Positions 1-9,430 of a DNA stretch of 64,000 nucleotides are shown piece by piece. This DNA is from Segatella baroniae B14 (lineage in GTDB: Bacteria > Bacteroidota > Bacteroidia > Bacteroidales > Bacteroidaceae), in assembly GCF_022024235.1 (NCBI RefSeq), contig NZ_CP091799.1, positions 1,925,001 to 1,989,000 of the forward strand, read 5' to 3'. The notes beneath the pieces were generated by a model. The model had not been told where the DNA came from. It did no database searches and was given only the letters and a program-made list of their open reading frames with translations. A program made the position numbers and the translations under genes. How positions within the stretch are numbered: the first letter of the stretch is position 1; each line of letters starts with the position of its first letter.

Positions 1-1425
<1,425 letters not shown>

Positions 1426-1682
1426 AAAATATCTTTGAATATCTAATTGAATAGATTATTTGTCTCTGTTTCAAGGACGCTTATCCTTTTATTGAAGTCG
1501 GTTTAAAGCCTGGACAAAAACTAAACTTGACGGTTCGTTTTTGTTACCCATTCACACATATTTATAATATGTGAACGCTTCTTGTACTACTTCTCTGTCT
1601 ATGTAATCTTTTCAAAGAACTCTTTCTCTTAAGCCTCATAACCAACGTTATTTGGCTGCTTCCGTTTGTTCGAAAGCGAGTG
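1426..1682 (-). promoter_or_regulatory. 16S rRNA leader with boxA-like element
   Basis: This is the transcribed leader between the rRNA promoter and the 16S 5' end. On the minus strand it contains GTTCTTTGAAAAG (1608-1620), which resembles a boxA antitermination element. A small inverted repeat around 1553-1573 (CACATATT/AATATGTG type) also lies here. No gene is seen in this stretch. The antitermination role is inferred from position and similarity. Confidence 0.6.
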
Positions 1683-1713
1683 CAAAGGTATACAAAATAT
1701 CCATAACCTCCAA
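1683..1713 (-). promoter_or_regulatory. rRNA operon promoter
   Basis: On the minus strand, TTG (1711-1713) is followed after 20 nt by TACCTTTG (1683-1690). This matches the Bacteroidetes primary sigma consensus TTTG-N19-TAnnTTTG. It points into the 16S gene and predicts a start near 1679, giving a leader of about 250 nt. A run of A/T upstream (1720-1760) could act as an UP-like region. Confidence 0.75.
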
Positions 1714-1888
1714 ATGTTTTCAAGAAAAAATTGCAAAAAACTACAATTTTGCGCGTTCTTTGACAATGATAGCTTAATTCCGTGGACGAACACATTATAA
1801 TATATAAAGAGAATAATATTTTATAATAGAGAGAATAATATTAAAAGAAAAAGAATGAGGTATATCTATAATTAAAGGAAGATAAATT

Positions 1889-2053
1889 TTAAGCCTCCCC
1901 TCTCCTACAAATTATACGAGTATTGGCAGACTGTCTTTCTCTGATTGCTATGGACCGACTTCCGTCACCATCGGAAACAGCGTAACGAAACTGGTTGACA
2001 CCGCTTACTACACCTCCCGACAATTTTTACGGCATCAGCACTACTTTTACCAT
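1889..2053 (-). pseudogene. Possible short gene remnant with one internal stop
   Basis: On the minus strand an ATG at 2053 opens eight codons (MVKVVLMP), then a TAA at 2027-2029. The same frame then stays open for 45 codons to a TAA at 1889-1891. The composition is richer in G+C than the flanks, and the translated segment (SGGVVSGVNQF, then a DGDGSRS stretch) looks protein-like and not random AT-rich. I do not recognise the family. It may be a decayed gene end carried near the rRNA operon, or chance. Confidence 0.25.
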
Positions 2054-2235
2054 TCTACGACATGTACAATAAAAGAACCGATTTGAAATTTACGGACAAG
2101 AACCCTCCTGAGGTTTGCGTATTTGAAATTGCGATGTAAGAATGCCTCAAATACGTGAATTTTGAAGAATTTTCATATCTATCTGAATATCAACACGTTA
2201 CACATTTAACGTTTCTTCGGTTCAAGAAATGGGCG

Positions 2236-2342
2236 CCAAAACCCCAGCTCCTAGGGGTCGAAAGCTTAGGGTTGATGCGATAAGGTCATAGAGTTTAGCG
2301 AACAAAGTCTTAGGTTTCGACCCCCAGGAGCTGGGGTTTTGG
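2236..2342. repeat. 107-bp element with 28-bp inverted terminal repeats
   Basis: The left arm 2236-2263 and the right arm 2315-2342 are inverted copies matching at 27 of 28 positions, separated by 51 nt. The outer ends are CCAAAACCCCAGC and GCTGGGGTTTTGG. The arms are much richer in G+C than the surroundings. There is no transposase and no clear target-site duplication (only an off-register TGGG on both sides). It could be a miniature inverted-repeat element, a REP-like repeat, or a large RNA hairpin. Confidence 0.7.
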
Positions 2343-2782
2343 TGGGAGAGAAAATCGAGGGGAAGAAAAAAGACCAAACAGGCTGATCAAAAGTTGAATA
2401 TTTTGAGCTAGATGACGATTTTTGAAAGCACTGTTTTTTGATAAATTATTTGACAGTCAAACCATTACAAGTAGGAAAAATCAACAGACGTTCCGATACG
2501 TATCGATGTGACAGAATTCTGTGTATCTATGGCATTTGTACATCCTATTCAGAAACCCTCATAAGATTTGAAAAACTGAAAATAATTATGCTTATATACA
2601 TTTCCCTCACATTTTTAAATCCTTTTGCATAGCCTTTACCACTTTTTCGTAGACAATCTAAAACCTCACAAACATACTTATTAAAGATAACAGTTCAACA
2701 AAAGAAGACAAAATCTTCTCTTACTATTATCTATAAAAAGAACGCAATTTGATTAAACAATCGCTAAAAAGCCCCCAAAAAC

Positions 2783-2813
2783 TTGTTTTATAACAAACTT
2801 GGCATTATCTTTG
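2783..2813 (+). promoter_or_regulatory. Promoter of the Bax inhibitor-1 family gene
   Basis: TTG at 2783-2785, a 20-nt spacer, and TATCTTTG at 2806-2813 match the Bacteroidetes promoter consensus. The predicted start near 2817 leaves a leader of about 34 nt before the ATG at 2851. Confidence 0.75.
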
Positions 2814-2850
2814 CGCTTGATGAAATTGATACAAACTAAAAATAATAATT

Positions 2851-3567
2851 ATGAAAGAAAAAGAACTTTATCGAATGATAAATGAAAGAAGCTGGAATGT
2901 TTCTTTAGCATTTCCTGCATTGATGCGCAAAGTATATATTTGGATGACTTTGGCTCTTGTCATTACCGCAGTAACTGCATATGGCGTTGCTACCAGTCCA
3001 GCCCTCATGACAACCATATTTACCAATAAAATATTATTTTTTGGTCTCATCATTGCAGAATTAGCTTTAGTATGGGGTATATCAGGAGCAATCAATCGCT
3101 TATCACTAGCAACTGCCACCCTTATGTTTATTGCATATTCCGTAATAAATGGTGCCACATTGTCAGTAATCTTTGCAGCCTTCTCTACCACTGCCATAGT
3201 CAAGACCTTTGTCGTAACAGCTGGTACATTTGGTACAATGTCTCTTGTCGGCTATTTCACTAAGAAAGATTTGACCTCAATGGGCAAATTACTATTCATG
3301 GCCCTAATCGGTATCATCATTGCAACCATCGTAAACATGTTTATAGCAAGTTCAGGATTAGACCTAATCATCAGCTATCTTGGAGTTCTGATATTTGTGG
3401 GGTTAACCGCCTACGACACGCAGAAAATTAAGCATATGCTATCCATGGCACCCGATGCAAGCGAACAAATGCAGAAATATGCATTATTAGGATCACTCAC
3501 GCTATATCTAGACTTTATCAACCTCTTCCTGTATTTATTAAGAATATTCGGTAGCAACCGCAACTAA
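2851..3567 (+). CDS. Bax inhibitor-1/YccA family membrane protein
   Basis: This is a 238-residue, very hydrophobic protein with about seven membrane segments, roughly at residues 28-48, 60-80, 86-108, 115-137, 146-167, 172-187 and 208-234. The family is recognised from the late GLTAYDTQKIK motif (residues 184-194). Asp171 and Asp189 are candidates for the paired acidic residues that act as a pH-sensitive latch in the bacterial homologue BsYetJ. Known members are Ca2+-leak or stress-linked inner-membrane proteins; the role here is inferred. It is a single-gene unit with its own promoter upstream and an intrinsic terminator downstream. Length is normal for the family (about 230 residues). Confidence 0.9.
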   Translation: MKEKELYRMINERSWNVSLAFPALMRKVYIWMTLALVITAVTAYGVATSPALMTTIFTNKILFFGLIIAELALVWGISGAINRLSLATATLMFIAYSVINGATLSVIFAAFSTTAIVKTFVVTAGTFGTMSLVGYFTKKDLTSMGKLLFMALIGIIIATIVNMFIASSGLDLIISYLGVLIFVGLTAYDTQKIKHMLSMAPDASEQMQKYALLGSLTLYLDFINLFLYLLRIFGSNRN

Positions 3568-3585
3568 GTAAATAATAATAAACAC

Positions 3586-3618
3586 CAAAGGCGCCTTCCT
3601 ACGGAAGACGCCTTTTTC
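3586..3618 (+). terminator. Intrinsic terminator after the Bax inhibitor-1 family gene
   Basis: AAAGGCG (3587-3593) pairs with CGCCTTT (3609-3615), with further pairing inside (CTTCC with GGAAG), followed by a short T-rich run. It lies 20 nt past the stop codon. Confidence 0.85.
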
Positions 3619-3771
3619 ATTTATATATAAAGCTATATCACTACAGCTAAATGAAGTATCATAGAACGGTTGGCAAAGGTAGTGAATTATTTTGAGATAA
3701 TCTAATTTTATTCTGCTTTTCTTATTATTTCTTTAAAACATTCACTAAAAAGAAAATTTATTCATATAACT

Positions 3772-3813
3772 AAATATACAAAAACCACTGTATCTATACA
3801 CAAAATATACAAA
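3772..3813 (+). promoter_or_regulatory. Possible operator upstream of argR (direct repeats)
   Basis: AAATATACAAA occurs at 3772-3782 and again at 3803-3813, exactly 31 bp apart (about three helical turns). A near-palindrome TGTATCTATACA (3790-3801) lies between them. They sit about 45-90 bp upstream of the argR promoter. An arginine repressor site is a natural guess because the cluster starts with argR, but no Bacteroidetes ARG-box consensus was compared, so this is tentative. Confidence 0.3.
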
Positions 3814-3859
3814 TAACCTTAAAAACTAAAGCTTTCGAGTAATTTTTATGCAAAAACTC

Positions 3860-3890
3860 TTGCAGATAAATACAAAAATTTCTATTTTTG
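3860..3890 (+). promoter_or_regulatory. Promoter of the arginine/proline cluster
   Basis: TTG at 3860-3862, a 20-nt spacer, and TATTTTTG at 3883-3890 fit the Bacteroidetes consensus. The predicted start near 3894 rules out an in-frame ATG at 3848, which would lie upstream of the transcript, and supports the argR start at 3920. Confidence 0.75.
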
Positions 3891-3919
3891 CAAGCGAAAA
3901 CAGAATAAAAATACAACGT

Positions 3920-4396
3920 ATGAAAGTTAAGAACGCTAGAATGGAAGCCCTGAAGATGTTAATATCTAGTCAGGAATTAGGAAGTCAGGAAGAAGTATTA
4001 AAAGCTTTAGCTAAAGAAGGCTTTAAGTTGACCCAAGCAACATTGAGTCGCGACTTGAAGCAACTCAAAGTTGCCAAAGCAGCTAGCATGAATGGCAAGT
4101 ATGTATATGTACTCCCTAACGAAACCATGTACAAGCGTATATCTAATCCACAATCTGTTACAAAAATGTTACAGTCTCCAGGATTTTTATCCATTGTTTT
4201 CTCTGGTAATTTAGGAGTCATCAAGACTCGTCCTGGTTATGCAAGTAGCATCGCTTATAATATTGACAATAGTGACGTGACAGAAATTTTAGGTACAATT
4301 GCAGGAGACGATACTATTTTTATTGTCAAAAAAGAGAATGTATCTGAAAAGGCCGTAATGGACAAGCTCAGTTCTGTCATTGACGGAATGAACTAA
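3920..4396 (+). CDS. argR: Arginine repressor ArgR
   Basis: This 158-residue regulator has an N-terminal winged helix carrying the family signature TQATLSRDLKQLKVAK and a C-terminal hexamerisation/arginine-binding domain with GTIAGDDTIFIV. ArgR senses L-arginine and controls arginine genes; at the head of this cluster it is likely the local feedback regulator. The open frame extends upstream to 3848, but the promoter -7 element falls inside that extension. The ATG at 3920 gives the usual family length (about 150-157 residues) and is preferred. The gene ends 35 nt before the GNAT gene, in the same direction. Confidence 0.93.
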   Translation: MKVKNARMEALKMLISSQELGSQEEVLKALAKEGFKLTQATLSRDLKQLKVAKAASMNGKYVYVLPNETMYKRISNPQSVTKMLQSPGFLSIVFSGNLGVIKTRPGYASSIAYNIDNSDVTEILGTIAGDDTIFIVKKENVSEKAVMDKLSSVIDGMN

Positions 4397-4431
4397 AAGA
4401 CTTTAAAAGAACAAATTATAAAGTAATAATA

Positions 4432-5034
4432 ATGGAAGAGATTGAAGTAATGGTTGCTGATGCTTCCCACGAGAAGTATGTAGACACCATTTTGGAGACA
4501 ATGGCATCTTCCGCTAAGGACCGTGGCACAGGTATCGCCAAGCGTTCTCACGAATATGTCACTACCAAGATGAAAGAAGGTAAAGCCGTCATAGCTTTAT
4601 GCAATGGTAAATTTGTAGGTTTCAGCTACATCGAGACATGGGGCAATAAGACTTATGTAACGACATCTGGTCTTATCGTTAATCCTGCTTTTAGAGGTCG
4701 TGGTGTAGCTAAACGCATTAAGAATGTAACCTTCACACTGGCTCGTGTACGATGGCCAGAAGCAAAAATCTTCTCTCTCACCTCAGGATCAGCTGTCATG
4801 AAGATGAATACTCAACTTGGGTATTTACCAGTTGTATTCGGTGACTTGACAGACGACGAATCATTCTGGCGTGGATGTGAAGGTTGTATCAACCATGACA
4901 TTCTACAACGAACCGAAAGAAAATTCTGTATTTGTACAGGAATGATGTACAATCCAGCAGATCATCCAAACGAGACACTGCCTATCCAGCTTTCAGAAAA
5001 GACTCTCGAGCGTCTTAAGAAACTAGGTAACTGA
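4432..5034 (+). CDS. GNAT acyltransferase, candidate N-acylglutamate synthase (first arginine step)
   Basis: This 200-residue GNAT-fold enzyme has the acyl-CoA pyrophosphate loop FRGRGVAKRI near residues 85-95 and an extra Cys-containing C-terminal part (EGCINH, ERKFCICTG). It sits between argR and argG, and no classical argA or argJ is seen in the window. In Bacteroides, a GNAT gene in this position has, to my knowledge, been linked by mutant fitness to N-acylglutamate synthesis. Because the transcarbamylase of this cluster looks succinyl-specific, the expected reaction is succinyl-CoA plus glutamate to N-succinylglutamate. The fold is certain; the substrate is inferred from context. Confidence 0.75.
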   Translation: MEEIEVMVADASHEKYVDTILETMASSAKDRGTGIAKRSHEYVTTKMKEGKAVIALCNGKFVGFSYIETWGNKTYVTTSGLIVNPAFRGRGVAKRIKNVTFTLARVRWPEAKIFSLTSGSAVMKMNTQLGYLPVVFGDLTDDESFWRGCEGCINHDILQRTERKFCICTGMMYNPADHPNETLPIQLSEKTLERLKKLGN

Positions 5035-5092
5035 TACCAGAAGAGAACATCATACTTATATTAATTTTCAACACAAATTTATCGTATATATT

Positions 5093-6295
5093 ATGGCTAA
5101 AAAGAAAGTAGTTGTCGCTTTTTCAGGCGGACTAGATACATCATATACAGTTATGAAACTTACTCAAGATGGTTGGGACGTATATGCAGCATGCGCTAAC
5201 ACGGGTGGTTTCAATGAAGAACAACTGAAGGTAAACGAAGAAAATGCTTATAAGCTTGGAGCTGTTAAGTATGTAACTCTCGACGTAACTCAAGAATATT
5301 ATGAAAAGAGCCTGAAATACATGATTTATGGTAATGTAATGCGTAATAATTGCTACCCTATTTCAGTATCATCAGAACGAATTTTCCAAGCTATTGCCAT
5401 TGCACGCTATGCTAATGAGATTCAGGCAGATGCTATCGCACATGGTTCTACAGGCGCTGGCAACGACCAAATACGCTTCGATATGACCTTCCTTGTAATG
5501 GCTCCAGGAGTAGAAATCATTACATTAACTCGAGATCAAGCACTTAGCAGAAAAGAAGAAGTAGACTACCTGAATGATCATGGCTTCTATGCAGATTTCA
5601 CAAAACTCAAGTATTCATACAATGTAGGTATTTGGGGTACAAGTATCTGTGGTGGCGAGATTCTTGATCCAACCCAGGGTCTGCCAGAAGAGGCATATCT
5701 CAAGCATGTTACCAGTGATAAAGCCGAAGAAGAATTGAAAATTACATTCAAAAATGGCGAAATCACTGCTGTGAACGGTGAAGAATTTGAAGACAAAATT
5801 AAGGCCATACAGAAAATAGAAGAGATTGGTGCCTCTTATGCCATCGGCCGTGATTGTAATGTTGGTGATACTATTATCGGTATTAAGGGCCGTGTGGCAT
5901 TTGAAGCAGCAGCTCCAAAACTGATTATCGAAGCTCACCGTTTACTAGAGAAAAGTACATTGAGTAAATGGCAGCAGTATTGGAAAGACCAAGTAGCCAA
6001 TTGGTATGGTATGTTCTTGCACGAAAGTCAATATCTAGAACCGGTGATGCCAGATATAGAAGCATTCCTGACCAGTTCACAACGCCATGTGAACGGAACT
6101 GCTATCTTGAAACTTCGCCCTTACAGTTTTCAAACAGTAGGTGTAGACTCGGATGACGACCTGACCAAGTCAAAACTTGGCGAATATGGCGAGATGAACC
6201 ACGGTTGGACTGCAGACGATGCCAAAGGCTTTATCAAGCTGAGTGCTACTCCACTTCGTGTATTCTACGGAATGCATCCAGACGAAAGAAAATAA
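5093..6295 (+). CDS. argG: Argininosuccinate synthase
   Basis: This 400-residue enzyme joins citrulline and aspartate with ATP to make argininosuccinate, the next-to-last arginine step. The ATP pyrophosphatase loop is at the N-terminus (FSGGLDTSYT, residues 10-19). The conserved AHGSTGAGNDQIRF block (near residues 121-134) binds ATP and aspartate. Length is normal (about 400 residues). It lies 58 nt after the GNAT gene and 44 nt before argC, on the same strand. argH is not in the window. Confidence 0.96.
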   Translation: MAKKKVVVAFSGGLDTSYTVMKLTQDGWDVYAACANTGGFNEEQLKVNEENAYKLGAVKYVTLDVTQEYYEKSLKYMIYGNVMRNNCYPISVSSERIFQAIAIARYANEIQADAIAHGSTGAGNDQIRFDMTFLVMAPGVEIITLTRDQALSRKEEVDYLNDHGFYADFTKLKYSYNVGIWGTSICGGEILDPTQGLPEEAYLKHVTSDKAEEELKITFKNGEITAVNGEEFEDKIKAIQKIEEIGASYAIGRDCNVGDTIIGIKGRVAFEAAAPKLIIEAHRLLEKSTLSKWQQYWKDQVANWYGMFLHESQYLEPVMPDIEAFLTSSQRHVNGTAILKLRPYSFQTVGVDSDDDLTKSKLGEYGEMNHGWTADDAKGFIKLSATPLRVFYGMHPDERK

Positions 6296-6339
6296 AAAGA
6301 TTATCATATCTAAAGATTATTAAGCCATAACATATCCCA

Positions 6340-7341
6340 ATGATAAAAGTAGGAATATTAGGAGCAGCAGGATACACAGGCGGAGAACTCATTCGTCTAT
6401 TGCTAAACCACCCAGAGGTAGAAATCGTTTTTGCTAACAGTGGTAGTAATGCCGGAAATCCTGTTACCGATGTACACGAAGCCCTCTACGGTGATACAGA
6501 TATGAAGTTTACAGACGAACTTCCTTTTGATAAGGTTGATGTAATCTTCTTCTGTTTCGGCCATGGCAAGAGTGAAGCTTTCATGAAGGAGCATAAAATA
6601 CCAGCTAATGTTAAAATTATTGATTTAGCTCAGGATTTTCGACTGGCACCTAAGGAAGTGGTAAATACCATGCAACCAACCGCAGAAATTCATGACTTCG
6701 TATACGGTTTACCAGAAATAAATGAATCAAAAATAGCCACAGCTCAGCATGTAGCCAATCCGGGATGTTTTGCAACATGCATCCAACTCGGATTGCTGCC
6801 TGCAGCAAGCATGAATCTCATCGACAAAGATGTAGCTGTAAATGCTATTACCGGCAGCACAGGAGCTGGGCAGAAGCCAGGATCAACAACTCATTTCTCT
6901 TGGCGCAACAATAATCTTAGCATCTATAAGGCTTTCAAGCATCAGCATATTCCTGAGATTCGTGAAAGTCTGACACAAGTACAGGGTCATCTTGAAGCCT
7001 CTATCGACTTCATACCGTATCGCGGTGACTTCACGCGTGGTATTTTCGCTACAGAAGTAGTTAAGACAGATAAACCACTTGAGGAAATTATAGCTGGATA
7101 TAAGGCTTTCTACAAGGATGCAAAGTTTACACATTATATAGACAAGCCTCTTGATTTAAAGCAGGTGGTTAATACCAACAAAGCATTGGTACACTGCGAC
7201 AAGATTGACGATAAATTATTAATTACCTCCTGCATCGATAATCTGCTAAAAGGTGCAGTTGGTCAGGCTGTACAAAACATGAACATCATGTTCGGCATCG
7301 ACCAGACAGCAGGATTAAAACTTAAAGGTTCAGCATTCTAA
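6340..7341 (+). CDS. argC: N-acyl-gamma-glutamyl-phosphate reductase
   Basis: This 333-residue NADPH-dependent reductase converts N-acylglutamyl phosphate to the semialdehyde. The Rossmann motif GAAGYTGGEL is at residues 8-17, and the catalytic cysteine is Cys143 in ANPGCFATC. In this organism the acyl group is probably succinyl, not acetyl, judged from argF'. Only two bases separate it from argD, so the two are co-transcribed and probably coupled. argB, the preceding kinase, is not present here. Confidence 0.95.
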   Translation: MIKVGILGAAGYTGGELIRLLLNHPEVEIVFANSGSNAGNPVTDVHEALYGDTDMKFTDELPFDKVDVIFFCFGHGKSEAFMKEHKIPANVKIIDLAQDFRLAPKEVVNTMQPTAEIHDFVYGLPEINESKIATAQHVANPGCFATCIQLGLLPAASMNLIDKDVAVNAITGSTGAGQKPGSTTHFSWRNNNLSIYKAFKHQHIPEIRESLTQVQGHLEASIDFIPYRGDFTRGIFATEVVKTDKPLEEIIAGYKAFYKDAKFTHYIDKPLDLKQVVNTNKALVHCDKIDDKLLITSCIDNLLKGAVGQAVQNMNIMFGIDQTAGLKLKGSAF

Positions 7342-7343
7342 AT

Positions 7344-8486
7344 ATGAAACTATTTGATGTTTATCCACTTTTTGACGTTAATATCGTCAAAGGCAAAGGT
7401 TGCAACGTATGGGACGATAAAGGTCAAGAATATCTTGACCTTTATGGTGGTCATGCTGTAATCAGTATCGGACACTGTCATCCTCACTATGTAGAAATGA
7501 TGACAAATCAACTCAATAAGCTAGGCTTTTATTCCAATTCCGTCATCAATAAACTGCAGCAACAAGTTGCAGAACGTCTTGGCAAAATCAGTGGTTACGA
7601 AGACTACCAGTTCTTCTTGATTAACTCAGGAGCCGAAGCCAACGAAAACGCATTAAAATTAGCCTCATTCACCAATGGCAGACGACGTGTATTATCTGCA
7701 GAAAAAGCATTTCACGGCCGTACTTCTCTTGCTGTAGAGGTAACTAATAATCCTAAAATTATTGCCCCAATCAACGATAATGGTCTTGTAACCTATCTTC
7801 CACTCAACGATTTGGAAGCATGGGAAAAAGAACTAGCCAAGGGTGATGTATGCGCTTGTATTATCGAATGTATTCAAGGTGTAGGCGGCTGCAATATGGT
7901 AAACAAAGATTTTGCCCAAGGCTTACAAGCAGCTTGTAAGAAATATGGCACATTCCTGGTATGCGATGAGATACAATGCGGCTATGGTCGTACAGGAAAA
8001 TTCTTCGGTCATCAGTGGCTGGATATCAAACCAGACCTGATTACTGTAGCTAAAGGTATCGGCAACGGATTTCCTATGGGCGGTGTACTCATTTCTCCAG
8101 AATTCGAACCTGTATATGGTCGCTTGGGAACAACTTTTGGTGGTAACCATCTGGCATGTACCGCAGCTTTGGCCGTACTCGATGTATTCGAAAAAGAAAA
8201 CCTTGTAACCAACGCAAATGAGGTAGGAGAATATTTTATACAACAGCTCAAGGAATTACAGAAAGAAAACAGTCATATCACTGAGATTCGTGGAAAAGGC
8301 CTAATGATTGGTATTGTTTTGGACATTCCACATAAAGAAATACGCTCAAAACTCATCTACGACGAGCACTGCTTTACTGGTTGTGCATCAACCAATATCC
8401 TTAGAATTTTACCACCATTGTGTCTGACCAAGGCCAATGTTGACGATTTCATGAATAAATTCAAGAAAGTATTAGCAACTATATAA
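7344..8486 (+). CDS. argD: N-acylornithine aminotransferase
   Basis: This 380-residue class-III PLP aminotransferase moves an amino group from glutamate to N-acylglutamate semialdehyde to give N-acylornithine. Visible landmarks are the phosphate-binding NSGAEANENALK (residues 94-105), Asp208-Glu209 in CDEIQCGYGRTG, and the PLP lysine Lys237 in LITVAKGIGNGFPMGG. Length is normal. It starts two bases after argC and stops one base before proC, so translation is likely coupled. The acyl group (succinyl or acetyl) cannot be read from this protein. Confidence 0.95.
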   Translation: MKLFDVYPLFDVNIVKGKGCNVWDDKGQEYLDLYGGHAVISIGHCHPHYVEMMTNQLNKLGFYSNSVINKLQQQVAERLGKISGYEDYQFFLINSGAEANENALKLASFTNGRRRVLSAEKAFHGRTSLAVEVTNNPKIIAPINDNGLVTYLPLNDLEAWEKELAKGDVCACIIECIQGVGGCNMVNKDFAQGLQAACKKYGTFLVCDEIQCGYGRTGKFFGHQWLDIKPDLITVAKGIGNGFPMGGVLISPEFEPVYGRLGTTFGGNHLACTAALAVLDVFEKENLVTNANEVGEYFIQQLKELQKENSHITEIRGKGLMIGIVLDIPHKEIRSKLIYDEHCFTGCASTNILRILPPLCLTKANVDDFMNKFKKVLATI

Positions 8487-8487
8487 A

Positions 8488-9273
8488 ATGAAGATTACTA
8501 TCATTGGTGCCGGTGCCATGGGTGGAGCACTTGCCGAAGGCCTACTAAAATCAGAAGATTTCAAACCTTCAGATATAAGCGTTTCTAATCCACACGCCGA
8601 CAAACTAGAAAAATTCAAGAAATTAGGTGCCAACACGACAACCAACAATATCGAAGCTATACAAGGCGCAGACTACATCGCTATCGTAGTTAAGCCATGG
8701 CTAGTAGAGCATGTCATCAATGAGATAAAGTCTACACTTGATTATCAGAACCAGACAATCCTTAACATGGCAGCAGCAATACCTTCAGAGCAACTTCGAA
8801 AATGGTTGGATAAAGATGGCGACCAGCCTACCCTGCTGCAAGTTATACCCAATATCGCTATAGCTGTAAAATCTTCAATGACTTTCATTGCCCCATGCGA
8901 TTGCGAAGAAGAAAAGATAAAAGAAACCGAAGCGATATTTAAAAGCGTTGGCCAAACCGTTGTTACCGACGAACAGCATCTTGGTGCAGGAACATCGTTA
9001 GCCAGTTGCGGTATAGCTTATGCCATGCGTTATTTCAGAGCAGCATCAGAAGGTGGTGTAGAACTAGGATTCAAAGCAGATGTCGCAAAAGACATTGTCT
9101 TACAGACCGTAAAGGGAGCAGTAGATTTACTGCAAGCTAATGGAAACCACCCTGAAGCCGAAATAGACAAAGTTACAACTCCTGGTGGCTTGACCATCAA
9201 AGGATTAAATGAAATGGAGCATGCCGGCTTTACATCTGCTGTTATCAGAGGATTAAAAGCTGGATTAAAATAA
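8488..9273 (+). CDS. proC: Pyrroline-5-carboxylate reductase
   Basis: This 261-residue enzyme reduces 1-pyrroline-5-carboxylate to proline with NAD(P)H. It has an N-terminal Rossmann motif (GAGAMGGALAEG, residues 7-18) and the C-terminal P5CR dimerisation domain with TTPGGLTIKGLNEME. It directly follows argD by one base, tying the last proline step to arginine synthesis. Both routes start from glutamate and use a semialdehyde. An intrinsic terminator follows, so argR-proC is the first transcription unit of the cluster. Confidence 0.95.
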   Translation: MKITIIGAGAMGGALAEGLLKSEDFKPSDISVSNPHADKLEKFKKLGANTTTNNIEAIQGADYIAIVVKPWLVEHVINEIKSTLDYQNQTILNMAAAIPSEQLRKWLDKDGDQPTLLQVIPNIAIAVKSSMTFIAPCDCEEEKIKETEAIFKSVGQTVVTDEQHLGAGTSLASCGIAYAMRYFRAASEGGVELGFKADVAKDIVLQTVKGAVDLLQANGNHPEAEIDKVTTPGGLTIKGLNEMEHAGFTSAVIRGLKAGLK

Positions 9274-9290
9274 ACTTTAAAGAGTTTTTC

Positions 9291-9331
9291 TAAAATGCTG
9301 CACATGATAAATACCAATGTGCAGCATTTTA
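9291..9331 (+). terminator. Intrinsic terminator after proC
   Basis: A perfect 15-bp stem (9291-9305 with 9317-9331; core ATGCTGCACAT/ATGTGCAGCAT) with an 11-nt loop is followed by GATTTTATT. It separates argR-proC from the regulator and acyl-CoA ligase pair. Confidence 0.85.
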
Positions 9332-9394
9332 GATTTTATTACAAATACAAATAAGAAAACAATCTGCCGAAAACAAAAGTAGAAGTTTTTTTTG

Positions 9395-9402
9395 TACTTT
9401 TG
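9395..9402 (+). promoter_or_regulatory. Promoter -7 element for the XRE-cupin gene
   Basis: TACTTTTG matches TAnnTTTG and lies 28 nt before the ATG. No TTG is found at the usual -33 distance, so this promoter may be weak or activator-dependent. A self-regulated promoter would fit, since the gene it serves is a DNA-binding regulator. Confidence 0.5.
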
Positions 9403-9430
9403 AAGACGATTATTTTAAAACAATTAACTT

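Larger units (their letters stand above)
1714..2782. other. Gene-poor intergenic region
   Basis: There are about 1.07 kb between the rRNA promoter and the next gene's promoter. It contains an AT-rich stretch (1790-1880), a possible gene remnant on the minus strand (1889-2053), an imperfect stem (2118-2126 with 2147-2155), and a 107-bp element with inverted ends (2236-2342). The 64-codon open frame at 2438-2632 has no promoter or recognisable domain and I do not accept it as a gene. Nothing else is seen. Confidence 0.6.

Noticed and set aside
1562..1795. Open frame of 77 codons over the rRNA leader
   Set aside because: It overlaps the rRNA promoter and leader, with no recognisable domain.
2438..2632. 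64-codon open frame between the inverted-repeat element and the Bax inhibitor-1 gene
   Set aside because: AT-rich chance frame with no promoter and no family resemblance.
3848..3919. Longer N-terminus for ArgR
   Set aside because: The promoter -7 element lies inside it, so it is not in the mRNA; the protein would be longer than the family.
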